This document shows positions 1 to 9,088 of a stretch of DNA of 64,000 nt, one piece after another (position 1 is the first letter of the stretch; each line of letters starts with the position of its first letter). Source of the stretch: Areca catechu. Its lineage: Eukaryota > Streptophyta > Magnoliopsida > Arecales > Arecaceae. The stretch is from the NCBI GenBank assembly GCA_021397845.1, contig CM038053.1:81839157-81903156 (forward strand), given 5' to 3'. The translations under genes and the position numbers were made by a program. Below the pieces are notes generated by a model, which worked only from the letters and a program-made list of their open reading frames with translations, did not search any database and had not been told where the DNA came from.

Positions 1-1183
1 CTGCGCCTTTAATCTTCTTGGTGGCCTGGTTAGGCCATCCATTGTGCTCGTCAAGCATACTGTTAAGGTGAGTGGATCAGACTTTCCTTTGTGTAGTTGA
101 CCGATTTTTCAGATCAGGTCACTTAGGCTGTTGTCATTCAATCGATGCAACTAGCCATTCTGAGTTGAGTAGCTTTGCACAGGAATTTTAGGAACTCATT
201 TATTGATAGTATTTGCGAATGTTTTGTACATTCCATGGCCGAGATAGAGTCTTCCCCTCCAGGGTCTTGAGTCGATATGCTCCTGGTCGAATGACTTCTT
301 TGACTTGATATGGGCCTTCCCAGTTGGGAGAGAGTTTACCCTATTTTGTTGGCCTGGATACCTCTACCCTTCGCAATACCATGTCCCTTGTGCGAAAAGT
401 TTGCTCCTTCACTCTTGAGTTATAGTATTTGGCGACATTTTGCTGGTACACCGCCATCCTTATCTGGGCCTGGAGTTTGGTGCTTGGTAGCAGGTCTAGA
501 TCAATCCTTCTGCGACCGTAGTTCCCAGGCTCATTGTAGTTATCGATTCTTAGGGACTGTAAGGAGACTTCAATAGGTAGTACAACTTCGGTACCGTATG
601 CCAGGTTGAACGGAGACTCGCTGGTGGCCGTTCTCGGGGTAGTTCAGTATGCCCAGAGAATGAAGGTCAGTTCTTCAGCCCAAAGCCCTTTGGCGGCGTT
701 CAACCTTGTCTTCAGACCATGGAGGATGGTCCAGTTAGTGACTTCGGCTTCTCCGTTGGACTGTGGATGAGCAATGGATGTCAACCGATGTTGGATATGG
801 TACCGAGTGTAGAAGTCCTTGAACTTCGGATTGTCGAACTGTCTCCTGTTGTCCATGATAATGACATGTGGGATGCCAAACTTGAATATGATGGAATTTT
901 TTACAAAATTTTTCACCTTGCCTTCTGTGATCTGGGTCAGTGGTTCGTCTTCTACCCACTTTGTAAATTAGTTGATGGCTATAAGGAAAAACTTCCTTTG
1001 CCCTGATGCTGGCGGGAATGGGCCAAGAATGTCCATTCCCCACTGGGCAAAAGGCCATAGGGCTGCCAGTTGGGTCAGGTGACTCGCAGGCTGTCTTTGT
1101 ACATTGGCGTACCTCTGGCACTGGTCGCACTTTCGCACGAAATCAGTCGAGTCCTTCTGGATGGAGGGCCTGTAATACTCCTG
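1..1183 (-). mobile_element. T2: truncated Tat-type Ty3/gypsy element
   Basis: This is a minus-strand piece of a Tat element closely related to T1 (47492-62417). It covers the second half of the integrase and about 200 bases beyond the pol stop; positions 1-205 match no protein I recognise. The piece starts abruptly in mid-integrase at about 1183, where it abuts the chromodomain region of E1. No LTR, primer site or target duplication marks that join, so it looks like a deletion or illegitimate recombination product rather than a clean insertion. The left end is cut by the window. Confidence 0.85.
206..1183 (-). pseudogene. Tat integrase fragment (pol 3' end)
   Basis: Read on the minus strand this is the integrase of a Tat element. 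It begins with the zinc-finger half containing CDQCQRYANVQRQ, then the first catalytic Asp in WGMDILGPFP (near 1035). The second Asp lies in IIMDNRRQF (near 855) and the catalytic Glu in SNGEAEVTN (near 745). The reading frame breaks at least twice, so the gene is dead. The same blocks, in the same order, occur in T1 at 52795-53780. The pol stop falls near 206, following a segment matching the KYYQ terminus of T1. The integrase N-terminus, RNase H, reverse transcriptase and gag are absent to the right, where E1 sequence starts instead. I am confident of the family and less sure of the exact edges. Confidence 0.85.
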
Positions 1184-1600
1184 TAATCCATGAATCGTCC
1201 AACTCTGGCCAGCCTTGCCATCGGACCAGGTAGATTGATAGCCGCGGCCCCGGGTCGTAATGGCTTGATCGTCCAGCATACACTCGATCCGTTCTCCTCT
1301 CTCATGCCAATTAATTGGTGGACACTCTGGGTAAGGGTCACTCTCAAGAAAAGGGATAGGTCCAAAGGCCTCACTGGGATCGCTGTCGTTTCCTGTACTC
1401 AACCAGGTTGTAATATTGAAGGTAGAACTAATGCCCATATTCGAAGGCACGTCTAACACATAGGCATTTGATCCAACCTTCTTTACACTTTAAAAGGTCC
1501 GGCTCTACAAGCATGAAGCTTCTTAATGGTCCCGGATGGAAATCGCTCAGGCCTAAGCCTAATCATGATAGAATCCACTATATCAAATTTTTTAGCCCTT
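1184..1600 (-). pseudogene. E1 integrase C-terminus and chromodomain remnant
   Basis: The minus strand encodes the GPY/F-like and chromodomain end of a chromovirus integrase. Recognisable pieces are a degraded MIRLRPE-type start near 1575, then SSTFNI, ECPPINWHERGERIE, LDDQAITTRGRGYQ and a final DDSWIT near 1185. Family members use this part to tether integration to chromatin. N1 has the same blocks open at 19122-19475, which makes the assignment firm. Here frames shift between the blocks. A minus-strand open frame (968-1459) runs from this chromodomain straight into the T2 integrase, giving a chimeric reading frame that is a product of the rearrangement and probably not a working protein. 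Confidence 0.8.
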
Positions 1601-1739
1601 CTTCAGGAAATAGCCAGTTGGTTTCAAAATTAGTGCAGGTGGTGAACATGCTGGGCACATGCAGACTCCTAACAAGTGATGCAAAGGACTCAAACTAACA
1701 CCTAATAGACTCGACTATGCATTCCTATCGAAAGAGATT

Positions 1740-1883
1740 TATTAGATCTTAACTACAACTTGGGTATGGGGCATGAGTTGTGGTTAATGGATGACATGCA
1801 GAAGAAAATTTGCTAGTAACTCCTAATAGATGATAGAGGGTCTGCCAAAAGTAAGTAGCAAATGGGATGGGCTCTATGGATTC
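1740..1883 (-). pseudogene. E1 integrase core remnant
   Basis: Just downstream of the acidic frame the minus strand reads FATYFWQTLYHLLG and FSSACHP. This corresponds to the YFWKTLWHLLG to FSTAYHP stretch of the G1 integrase core, between the second Asp and the catalytic Glu. Nothing of the preceding integrase or of reverse transcriptase remains. The same short remnant occurs at the same place in N1, N3 and N4, so the internal deletion is shared by the family. Confidence 0.75.
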
Positions 1884-2426
1884 TTACAACCTAGTAACCT
1901 CAACAAAATGTAACCTAATAGTTCTGGACACATAAGACGACTCAGGGAAGGGTAGGAAATAGGACTCGGATTCAGGGACTAGTTTTGGACTAAAGAGACT
2001 GACCTTATTGTATAAGCATTGGGTTATGTCTCTAGGCAAGAAAAGGTCCATGCTATGGAAGGATGGGTCAACAATTTCTAGAAAGAGATCTTCAATAGGA
2101 ATGGCAGGAAGGGATTCATCCTGAGGGCAATGGGTTAAGTAAGCCAAATCCTCAGTAAAGTCTTCTAGTTCATGGAATTTAGGACTAGGCTCTACAATTA
2201 GGCCCTTTTCTAGTATTTCCTCAAGTAAAATCCTAGTATCAGAGTTCTCTTCCTCTAATTGGTCCTCTATTGCTTTTTCTATCTGGGTGTGGTCAGGGTT
2301 ACCTAACTCTAGATTGGCTTCTACCTGGATACCTATGTGGTCAACTAATTCTAGGTCTTCTAAAGGTGTCTCCTCTTCTTCCTCATACTCATCCACTAAG
2401 TTCACATTAGCTTCATATACTTTCAC
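1884..2426 (-). CDS. E1 acidic open frame, unknown function
   Basis: This is an uninterrupted 180-codon frame on the minus strand. The first two thirds are very rich in Glu and Asp (for example DEYEEEEETPLEDLELVD). It ends with a segment, ESYFLPFPESSYVSRTIRLH, that recurs with changes in N1 (near 18760), N3 (near 29130) and N4 (near 38600). The autonomous-type relative G1 has no such acidic segment. I do not recognise the protein. It lies between the gag remnant and the integrase remnant, so it probably formed the middle of one long gag-derived polyprotein and the ATG given here may be internal. No catalytic motif is visible. It could be an accessory domain fused to gag or only a neutral filler; shared presence in several copies favours the former. 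Confidence 0.55.
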   Translation of the reverse strand: MKVYEANVNLVDEYEEEEETPLEDLELVDHIGIQVEANLELGNPDHTQIEKAIEDQLEEENSDTRILLEEILEKGLIVEPSPKFHELEDFTEDLAYLTHCPQDESLPAIPIEDLFLEIVDPSFHSMDLFLPRDITQCLYNKVSLFSPKLVPESESYFLPFPESSYVSRTIRLHFVEVTRL

Positions 2427-2599
2427 TTTAATGTAAGCCTTGTCAATTAAAGGAATGGTAGGGGAAGGTCGGCTAAGGAAAAATTGGCTAGGTTATGGTT
2501 TCTGATTATGGGCACTAATCCTAGTAGGTTCAGGTTGACTAAGGGGTAGTGGCTTACTATTTGGCTCATTTTTAGGGATACTAATCCTATGGGGTCAAG

Positions 2600-2930
2600 T
2601 TGACTAGGGAAACCTGACTAGTACTAGGTTGGTACCTAGGGGTTATGGGCTCCTTGGGCTCATAGGATAAGGGCGCAGATCTATGGGTCATGGGATTATA
2701 GGATCTGGGGTCATAAGACTTGGGTTCAGCTCTATGGGTCTTGGGTCTACTGGGCTCATGGGATATGGGTTCATAGGTTCTAGAGTCCTAGGATTTGGAG
2801 TCATAAGATCTATAGGTTGTGGGTATACTAGGCATATAGGATGTGGGTAAATAGGATCTAGGTTCATAGGTTTTGGAGTCATAAGATCTATAGGTTGTGG
2901 GTCTCTTGGACTGATTGGACTTGGGTAGGT
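2600..2930 (-). repeat. Degenerate short repeats coding SYEP-like units in E1 gag
   Basis: On the plus strand a roughly 15-base unit of the type ggattcataggttttgg recurs about twenty times with many changes. On the minus strand it codes Pro/Tyr/Glu-rich units such as TYEP, SYDS, SYMP and SYEP. N4 holds the same kind of repeat at 37722-37805 (RSYEPRSYEPMSYEPNEP). Confidence 0.75.
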
Positions 2931-3187
2931 ACTTTCTCCCTAGTTCAAGTTTCATATCACTCCAGGTAGTTATGGGTTTGCGGCCTTTTAGCTTAAGTAT
3001 TCTCTAAACATTATCCCAGTCTAACCTGGCCTGGTGAACTAATTTAGCTTTAGCAAACTTGAACTAACATCTTTCAGAATCGAAACCCATATTTTGTTCA
3101 AAATACAGGTCAATATCTCCTTCCCAAGCAAGATAATCCTCACACTCAGGATCTCAAAATTTAGGTGCTACCAACACAACGTATCTA

Positions 3188-3384
3188 GTGGCTCTCTAAG
3201 GGTTGGGCTCCAAATAGGGGTCATGGTAAGGGGTTCTCCTAGGGTGGGCTCCCTATATGTATCAGAGTATTGGGTTCTCCTAGGATTGGACTCCCTATAT
3301 GGGTCAGAGTATTGGGTTCTCCTAGGGTTGGACTCTCCATATGGGTCAGAGTATTGGGTTCTCCTAGGGTTGGACTCCCTAGTT
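3188..3384 (-). repeat. 42-bp tandem repeat in E1 gag
   Basis: Near-identical units begin at about 3230, 3271, 3313 and 3355, giving a 42-base period, with a diverged unit before them (3188-3229). Because 42 is a multiple of three the reading frame is preserved: the minus strand codes a 14-residue unit of the type NPRRTQYSDPYRES. One unit is one base short. Confidence 0.85.
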
Positions 3385-3637
3385 TCACTAGGTTGAGTTA
3401 GGTTGAGGCTATCGGTATTAGATCTAGTCTGGGTCCTATGGGTTATCTCTAGGGTCCTAGTCAGTTGTCTATATGTTCAAACCTATGGGTCAACTGGGTG
3501 TTTGATTGATCAAGCCTAAGATTGATGGCTCGGGCTATCCTCTCTCCAAGGGCATCAATTTTGGCATCAAGATGATCCATGGGTTCAGCCATTTGAGAAG
3601 GTGGTGGATGATATGAAATCCCTGATCTAGTGCTCAT

Positions 3638-4492
3638 CCAAGACTCGATCAAACCAACTACAGCTCCCTAGACCTAGAGTCCAAAACTAGATGCTCAATC
3701 AGGGTGGCAAACTAGCCTATAGTAACCCTGTACTCAGCCAGGCAGGTGTAAGGGGAGTGTTAGGTCCCTGATTGTCAATCCTAGACACCAATCAGCGATT
3801 GGCCAGGTAGGCAGACTAGCATACAAGCCCTTTGGAATTGAGTCCCTGAACCACCATTCTAGACACTAAGCACAAGGCACACACAGGTTAGCTTGACACA
3901 GTGATCTGACACTTAGCCCGGACCCGATTAGTTGGTGTCCCTAGCCCACTCGGGCAAATTAAGTCTAATAGATTTTAAGTTAGGCTTGGGACCGAATGCA
4001 GGAGATGTGGTTTTTGGCTAAGGAGAGGTGATCAAATCCTCCCCCATCTGACATAGCAAGAGTGCCCTTAAAGGTAGTTTATGCAATGATGGTAGGCAGA
4101 TGATGCAAAATTAGAGTTTAAGTATTTTAGGTAGCTTTTATATGTATGATTTTTTTTTTTGTTCTTTTGAAGAAATTTGATTTGCAGCCAATGACATAAT
4201 ATGCTATAAACATACTAAAAAAAAAGATATGCAAAAGAGATGCTAAACAAACCCTAAACCTTCCAAAATTGTCTTGCTAAAAACAGAGCCGAAATATTAT
4301 AGGCTATATTTCGGCTTGCAGAAATTGCACAGATAGAAATAAAATCTGAAAAAATTTTGTAACATAATTTGAATTAAGATGAATCTAGAAAAATAAGTTT
4401 TAGAGTTTTTAGAGTTCTCAGCAGGGAGAAACAATTAAAAGAACAGTACATATATGGACTATGAAGGGTGCAGAAAATGAGCCCTAATCTAA
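3638..4492 (-). other. E1 5' leader (untranslated)
   Basis: This lies between the primer site and the gag start and has no convincing protein. It carries the conserved leader module near 3782-3811 and an oligo-T stretch at about 4150-4160. The right part is AT-rich. Confidence 0.7.
3782..3811 (-). promoter_or_regulatory. Leader hairpin module, E1 copy
   Basis: Read on the minus strand: CTACCTGGCCAATC, a three-base loop, GATTGGTGTCTAG. The arms CCAATC and GATTGG (3788-3802) can pair. Related modules occur in N1, G1 and the copia leader, and the downstream half also occurs in N3 and N4. Function is inferred only; a packaging or dimerisation signal is possible. Confidence 0.6.
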
Positions 4493-4504
4493 GCTCTGAT
4501 ACCA
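4493..4504 (-). promoter_or_regulatory. E1 primer-binding site (initiator Met tRNA)
   Basis: The minus strand reads TGGTATCAGAGC, the standard plant initiator-Met tRNA complement, two bases inside the LTR end (…CATCA). This fixes the strand of E1 and shows that the adjoining LTR is its 5' LTR. Confidence 0.9.
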
Positions 4505-4506
4505 GA

Positions 4507-5157
4507 TGATGTGAAACTAATATGCATGCAATTATTTTTTTATATTTTATATGTGGGGTGAGGTGGTTAAATCCTTAATATCATATCAAAATAAGATGTA
4601 AAGAGTTCTATATGATTTTAGAAACTAAGCATGCAGATTAGGACCTAAGAAAGCAGTAAAGAGGGATTGCCGGGTTGAGAAGCCTCGGTTAGGGCTAGTT
4701 TACCTACAATAAAACTACTGGTGGTAGAGGGGGTGTACTTGGCAATGTCTGATATGCTTGGTAAAGATCGCAGCGAAGAGATCACTCGTTCCTCGATGGA
4801 TGCGGCCTGGAAAATCGAGCCAGAGATCCGCGGATTCCTGGCTTTTGCTTGGTGGTCTTATTGCAGCCCGATTGGAGTTGTTGGATTCGTAGGAACTCGG
4901 GAACCTGCAAACAACCATCAAGGGTGAGAAAAAAAGGCTGGAAACAATAAAAAATTAGAAAAAGGCAGCAAGGGCATGGGAAGAAGAGGCTTGGAGGAAG
5001 GTTGGTCGGCTAGCACTTTAGTAGGACTTCAGGCTCACAAGATCCCTTGATGCACATAGAAGGGAGGCACACAGTAGTTGTAGAAAACTCAATTGTATTT
5101 CATATCAAAAATTAACTTTCATACAAAAGACTATGGTCCTTTAAATAGACTCATAGT
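4507..5157 (-). repeat. E1 5' LTR, left part
   Basis: This is the U5-side part of the E1 LTR on the minus strand, ending TGATG on the plus strand at 4507. It is interrupted at 5157/5158 by N1, which duplicated ATAGT (5153-5157). Its other part is 21157-21780. Confidence 0.9.
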
Positions 5158-5639
5158 TGGTGTGGGCACCAGAATCCGACAGAGGTTCCTCAACCCTCTA
5201 TGGATGTCCAATTAGGGTTCCATTTTTTTCAGGTCTTGAAATAAGGCTTCAAGCCTAAAACTTGTAATTTTTTTAGTTTTGAATTGAGTCTCTTATGTCT
5301 GTTCTAGTCCTGTACTTTGACTAATTGGGTCAAGTTATGTCCTGTATTGAGTCCAGTAATGTATTGGGTCTAGTCCAAGTCTGGGTCCAAGCCGGATGGT
5401 CTTTGAGTCCAGCTCAACTACTTTGGGCCGAGCCTTGAAGGTAGTCAACATGTCAACCCTAGGGCGCCACTTCACCATCCCATGTTAGGTGCTACTTCAT
5501 CATCCACATGAGGCGCCACCTCATCCAGCCCTGTGGGCGGCACAAGTGAGATTTTCTTGGATGCCAAATGGAGACACATCGAATATTCCCTCTCCTCCTT
5601 TCCCTCCCTCCATCAGCACTTACTAAAGGAGTCATAGGA

Positions 5640-5800
5640 ACCAAGGAAGATGAAGACAAAGCCTTTGTTCCAGGCCTCATATCAAGCTTCTTTCCAAAGA
5701 AGGGTGAGCAACCAAGGAAAGGTTGAAGACAAAGGCCTTGCTCCAAGCCTCATATCATGCTTCTTTCCAAAGAAGGGTGAGCAACCAAGGAAAGAGGGAG
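5640..5800 (+). repeat. 73-bp direct repeat in N1 LTR U3
   Basis: Two copies of a 73-base unit (about 5640-5725 and 5726-5800) are marked by the phrase GGGTGAGCAACCAAGGAAA. The same doublet is at about 20088-20250 in the 3' LTR, so it predates insertion. Position upstream of the TATA box fits a U3 enhancer repeat. Confidence 0.8.
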
Positions 5801-6000
5801 ACACAAGCCTTGCATCATTCCTTCTTCCCAAAATTGAAGGTCAACTTTCCAAGTCCAAGGGCCAAAATCCTTCTTCCAAGCCATTATCATGCCATGCCCA
5901 AATCAAAGGAGTTTGAATTTCAAATTTTGAATATTTTTTGGTGCCTTAGCGAGAGAAGAAATGTATTTTTCATTCAAATTTTGAAAGTGTCTAAGGTGCC

Positions 6001-6008
6001 TATATAAA
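6001..6008 (+). promoter_or_regulatory. N1 5' LTR TATA box
   Basis: TATATAAA is followed by a C-rich stretch and a short spacer before TTTGATGAATG. The matching site in the 3' LTR is at 20452-20459. LTRs of N3, N4 and X have TATAAATA or similar at the equivalent place, again followed by CCCC-rich sequence. Confidence 0.7.
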
Positions 6009-6704
6009 GGACCTTACCCCCTCCCTTGTAAGGTTAATTTTGATGAATGAAAAAAAATTATTTCTTGAGTTCAATCTCTTGCTAGTTGCTTTGTTCATTA
6101 GGAACGTCGATCTCCGTGAGGGAGCGCCTTTGCCTTCGGGCGTCGAGAGGTGTGAGGCCTCAAACTATCATCACTTTTGCAACTCCATCATCCGACTCCG
6201 AATCAAGCAGAACTCCACCATCTCAACAACCTTTTCTTTCATTATTCCACTGCTTTCCTTCTTATTGAGACTTAACCTGTTATCTTCTTTGAATGCTCGT
6301 AGGTCCTCCAGGTGACACAAGTACGGTGACGGTTGCCTTTGCCATCGAGATCTTCAGACAGTCAGCCGGTGCCTCCGCAGGGTTGACGGCTCGATCATCC
6401 AGGCCGCATCCGCCAAGGTGAGTGATCTCTGCATCGGGTGCTTCAGATCTTTGAGGTTTTTCCCCTGACTCCTAAGTAGATCTTGATCGAAGAGCTAAGT
6501 CTTATGGGGTTCTCAATCCCGGGGTCCTCTCTTTATCATTGTTTAGGGACCATCTACTTGCTTGATAGCTCTTATTGTTTAGAACCCTGATCATCTCTTA
6601 CATTTGGGAATCCAAAGAAACCATAAAAATCTAAAAATCACAAAATCCTAAAATCACTTGCATCATCATTTCATCTTCGCATCTAGTTAGTCCCCCATCA
6701 TTTC

Positions 6705-6716
6705 TGGTATCAGAGC
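6705..6716 (+). promoter_or_regulatory. N1 primer-binding site (initiator Met tRNA)
   Basis: TGGTATCAGAGC lies four bases after the LTR end CATCA and marks first-strand priming on initiator Met tRNA. Confidence 0.92.
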
Positions 6717-7720
6717 ATGGTTAGCTTTAGCTCTTCTTAAGTACCTAGATTAGGTGCTTCACCAGGCCGTCCGGTTTGGGAGAAAGTAGGATTTCAAGAC
6801 CCTCTCTTCCCATTCCACGGGAATCTCCTAAGGCGTGTAGGGGTGCCATTGTGATAGGCCTTTGAAGGATAATACAAGAAGGATATATTTAAAAGAACAA
6901 AAAGATTTGCATCTTAGATTTCATCTTTTAATTTCTGCAGTTTTCCATTTCCGTACATGGTCTGTTGTTTTAGATGTTACTATCTGTAGGAATCTCCAAA
7001 TTTCATGATTTTTGTTTTGATAGAACACATATAATTCAAAGTATATTTGGTAAGTTCCTTAGATTTTATTTCAGTTTGCATAATTTCTACAAACTAAAAT
7101 ATCACCTGAGAGCAAGTTCTGTTCTGATAATTTCAGCAAATTGCATTCTTATGTTTTCATTTGTCATATAGTTTAATCTTGCATTTAGGATCATATTTTT
7201 ATTTCTATCATCCTATCTCTGTTATCAAACTTCAAAACCCAAAAATATAACTTAGAGACATTTCATTAGATCATCTGTTTGCCATCATTCTTCATAAATC
7301 ATCTTAAGGGTGGCAAATTGACATAGGGTCAGGATTTCATTACCTGTCCCTACCCAAAAATCACTAACCTGCATCACAGACCCAAGCTCTAATTAAAATC
7401 TAGTAGACACTAATTTGCTTTAGAGAGCTTAGGGACACCAACTGGTCGAGTCAAGACTAAGTGTCTATTCTTGGGCGTCAGCCCATTCTGTGTGTGCTGT
7501 TGCTCTTGGTGTCTAGCTTGGTGACTCAGGGCTTGTGAGTTTGGTCCACCTACCTAGCCAATCCCAGATTGTATCTAAGGTTGGCATTCAGGGACCTCCA
7601 CTCCCCTACACCTACCTGGCCAAGAACAGAGTTACTACAGACTGGTTTGCCACCCTGACTTAGGCAACTGATTAAGATTCTAGGTCTAGTAGATCATAGA
7701 CGATTTTGCTTGCTTAGCTC
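6717..7720 (+). other. N1 5' leader (untranslated)
   Basis: No coding sequence is visible. It is AT-rich up to about 7320. Then come the family-conserved blocks: a GGGACACCAACTGGTCGAG stretch near 7430 and the leader module with TTGGTGTCTAG at 7506-7516. Confidence 0.7.
7504..7618 (+). promoter_or_regulatory. Leader hairpin module, N1 copy
   Basis: CTTGGTGTCTAG (7505-7516) is followed by ACCTAGCCAA (7552-7561) and a hairpin CAATC-cca-GATTG (7559-7571). TATCTAAGG comes next, and a second ACCTACCTGGC lies at about 7610-7620. The order is the same as in G1 and the copia leader. Confidence 0.6.
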
Positions 7721-8540
7721 ATGCCGACTAGATCCGGAGTCCCTTATCACCCCTATCCTTCCCAACCAAGTAAACCCATGGACAATACCCGAAAAGATCT
7801 ATTAAAGGTCATCACGGAATAATTGGCTAAGATGAACAGTAAGCTTGATAAGCTTGATGAAGGAGTTGGATCCTTAGAAAAGAATAGTCCTAGACCATCT
7901 GTTGAACCTGAGTCTGAGTCTAGCCCTAGGAGCCCTATCCATACTTGGTTGACTCTTAGGAGGGACCCATTAGGAGCACCGAACCTTATGCACCCACTTT
8001 TGATGGAAAAAGAGGCATATATCAAGTGGGAAGAACAAATGATCAGTATTTTGAGCGCACTAACATATCAGAATTAGGACAGGTTAGGTTGACCAAACCA
8101 AGTTCACCCAACATGCTAGTCGCATTGGTATGTTATTGAGCATGAATGTTATCACAAAGGAAAGAAATAAGTACTTGGAAAGACATGAGAAGTAAGTTGA
8201 GAGATAAATACCTAGGTAGATCCAATGAGAAAAGTCTTTTAGACCGATGGTACCGACTGAGATAGGATGATAAGCCAGTGTCTGAGTATATCAAGAAATT
8301 CCAGGAGTTTGTCAAGAAATGTAACATCACTAAATCCAAGTCTGAGACTATAGCTAGGTTTCGAGATGGTCTACGTAGGGATATCCAGCAGGAACTTCTC
8401 CATTGAAATTTATAGCCTGGAAGAAGCCTATGACACTGCTAGGGAATTTGAGTCGTATCAGAGAAATTCAGGAACTGCCAAGTTAAGACCAGCAGGGTTA
8501 GTACCTTTGGATCCAAACCCAACCCTAGTCAACTTCTCTT
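7721..8540 (+). pseudogene. N1 gag remnant
   Basis: The ATG at 7721 opens a frame MPTRSGVPYHPYPSQ, the same start motif as E1 and G1. A charged, probably helical stretch follows (MNSKLDKLDEGVGSLEKN). A capsid remnant then appears in several broken frames, including EAYDTAREFESYQRNSG near 8420, which corresponds to G1 ELAYQIVCDAERFHRG. Premature stops include one near 7820. No zinc knuckle of the C-X2-C-X4-H-X4-C type is present, unlike in G1. The product in an intact relative would form virus-like particles in the cytoplasm; here it is dead. Confidence 0.75.
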
Positions 8541-8574
8541 AGACCCACCAACTTCTACTATCCCATTAGTTCAT

Positions 8575-8940
8575 ATGAATGATAGGAACAAGAACCCTGA
8601 AGTACAAATTGAGTGGACTGATATTCAAGACTTAGGGTATCCCCAGATTAAAGAGCTAGGGAAGGAAGAGGATAAGTCTAAGCCCATTAGGAGTGTAAGT
8701 GAAGAAACCATTGAGCCTAGTAAGGAATCCCAAGAAAATATCCATGAATCAAGCTTAGTGGCGAAGTGTGATGAAGATGGAACCAAGATGGAGGTATCAC
8801 ATGAATCTAAGGATAATGATCCTGAACCCACTACAGAACTTGAAGAAGAACTGACCAAGCCAGGATCAAACAAAGTAGAAGAAAGTGAAGGTTCTCAAGT
8901 ATTGCCCATAAAGAAGGTCCGGAAAAGAAGTAGACATTAG
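8575..8940 (+). CDS. N1 acidic/charged open frame, unknown function
   Basis: This is an open 121-codon frame rich in Glu, Asp, Ser and Lys (for example KELGKEEDKSKPIRSVSEET). It ends in a basic tail KKVRKRSRH. It stands where E1 and N3 have their acidic frames, between the gag remnant and the pol remnants, and I recognise no domain. The basic tail resembles a nuclear-localisation signal by composition only. The upstream sequence is broken, so the start codon is uncertain and the frame may once have continued from gag. There is no evidence of function beyond its position in several family members. Confidence 0.5.
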   Translation: MNDRNKNPEVQIEWTDIQDLGYPQIKELGKEEDKSKPIRSVSEETIEPSKESQENIHESSLVAKCDEDGTKMEVSHESKDNDPEPTTELEEELTKPGSNKVEESEGSQVLPIKKVRKRSRH

Positions 8941-9083
8941 TTTAGAGGACTTTCAAGATAAACTTTCCAAAGACCTTCCTGATAACCTTCAACCTTCTAG
9001 GAGCACCCAGCTTATCCTAGAACTTGCACCTATCGATCCTCCTTGTACTAATCAGGAGGTTAGGACCAGCACACCCATAGACC
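8941..9083 (+). pseudogene. N1 reverse-transcriptase N-terminal remnant
   Basis: After the acidic frame stops, a frame reads LEDFQDKLSKDLPDNLQP. This matches LEEFKDVFPKDLPDHLPP in G1 (near 13190), the region just before the RT core. It is followed within about 100 bases by the G1 insertion point. On the far side of G1 the sequence resumes with the conserved LPFPEPS segment, not with RT. It shows that N1 descends from a full gag-pol element by internal deletion. Confidence 0.65.
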
Positions 9084-9088
9084 AACAT

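Larger units (their letters stand above)
2427..3637 (-). pseudogene. E1 gag remnant
   Basis: The minus-strand gag starts at MSTRSGISYH (ATG near 3637), the same start motif as N1 and G1. A short predicted helical stretch follows (HLDAKIDALGERIARAINLR). Then come the 42-bp repeats, a capsid fragment near 2960-3120 (FAKAKLVHQARLDWDNV and ITTWSDMKLELGRKYLP, matching G1 FAKLKLVRQARLHWKNV), a repeat region rich in SYEP-like units, and the acidic frame. Frames shift several times, so no intact gag is made. No zinc knuckle is seen. Capsid and leader retention with loss of pol is typical of elements packaged by the proteins of a relative. Confidence 0.75.
5158..6700 (+). repeat. N1 5' LTR
   Basis: The LTR begins TGGTGTGGGCACC and ends TAGTCCCCCATCA. 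It contains a U3 direct repeat (5640-5800), a TATA box (6001) and a splice-donor-like AAG|GTGAGT at 6415-6423. The 3' LTR is nearly the same length, with scattered substitutions and small gaps. Confidence 0.93.

Noticed and set aside
644..1459. Plus-strand frames over the T2/E1 region (719-1006, 1006-1233, 1190-1456)
   Set aside because: They are mirror frames of the minus-strand integrase and chromodomain, with no recognisable motif of their own.
4493..4504. Initiator-Met tRNA-like sequence (also at 6705, 16130, 22967, 26978, 34683)
   Set aside because: Only 12 bases match the tRNA 3' end and each copy sits just inside an LTR; these are primer-binding sites, not tRNA genes.
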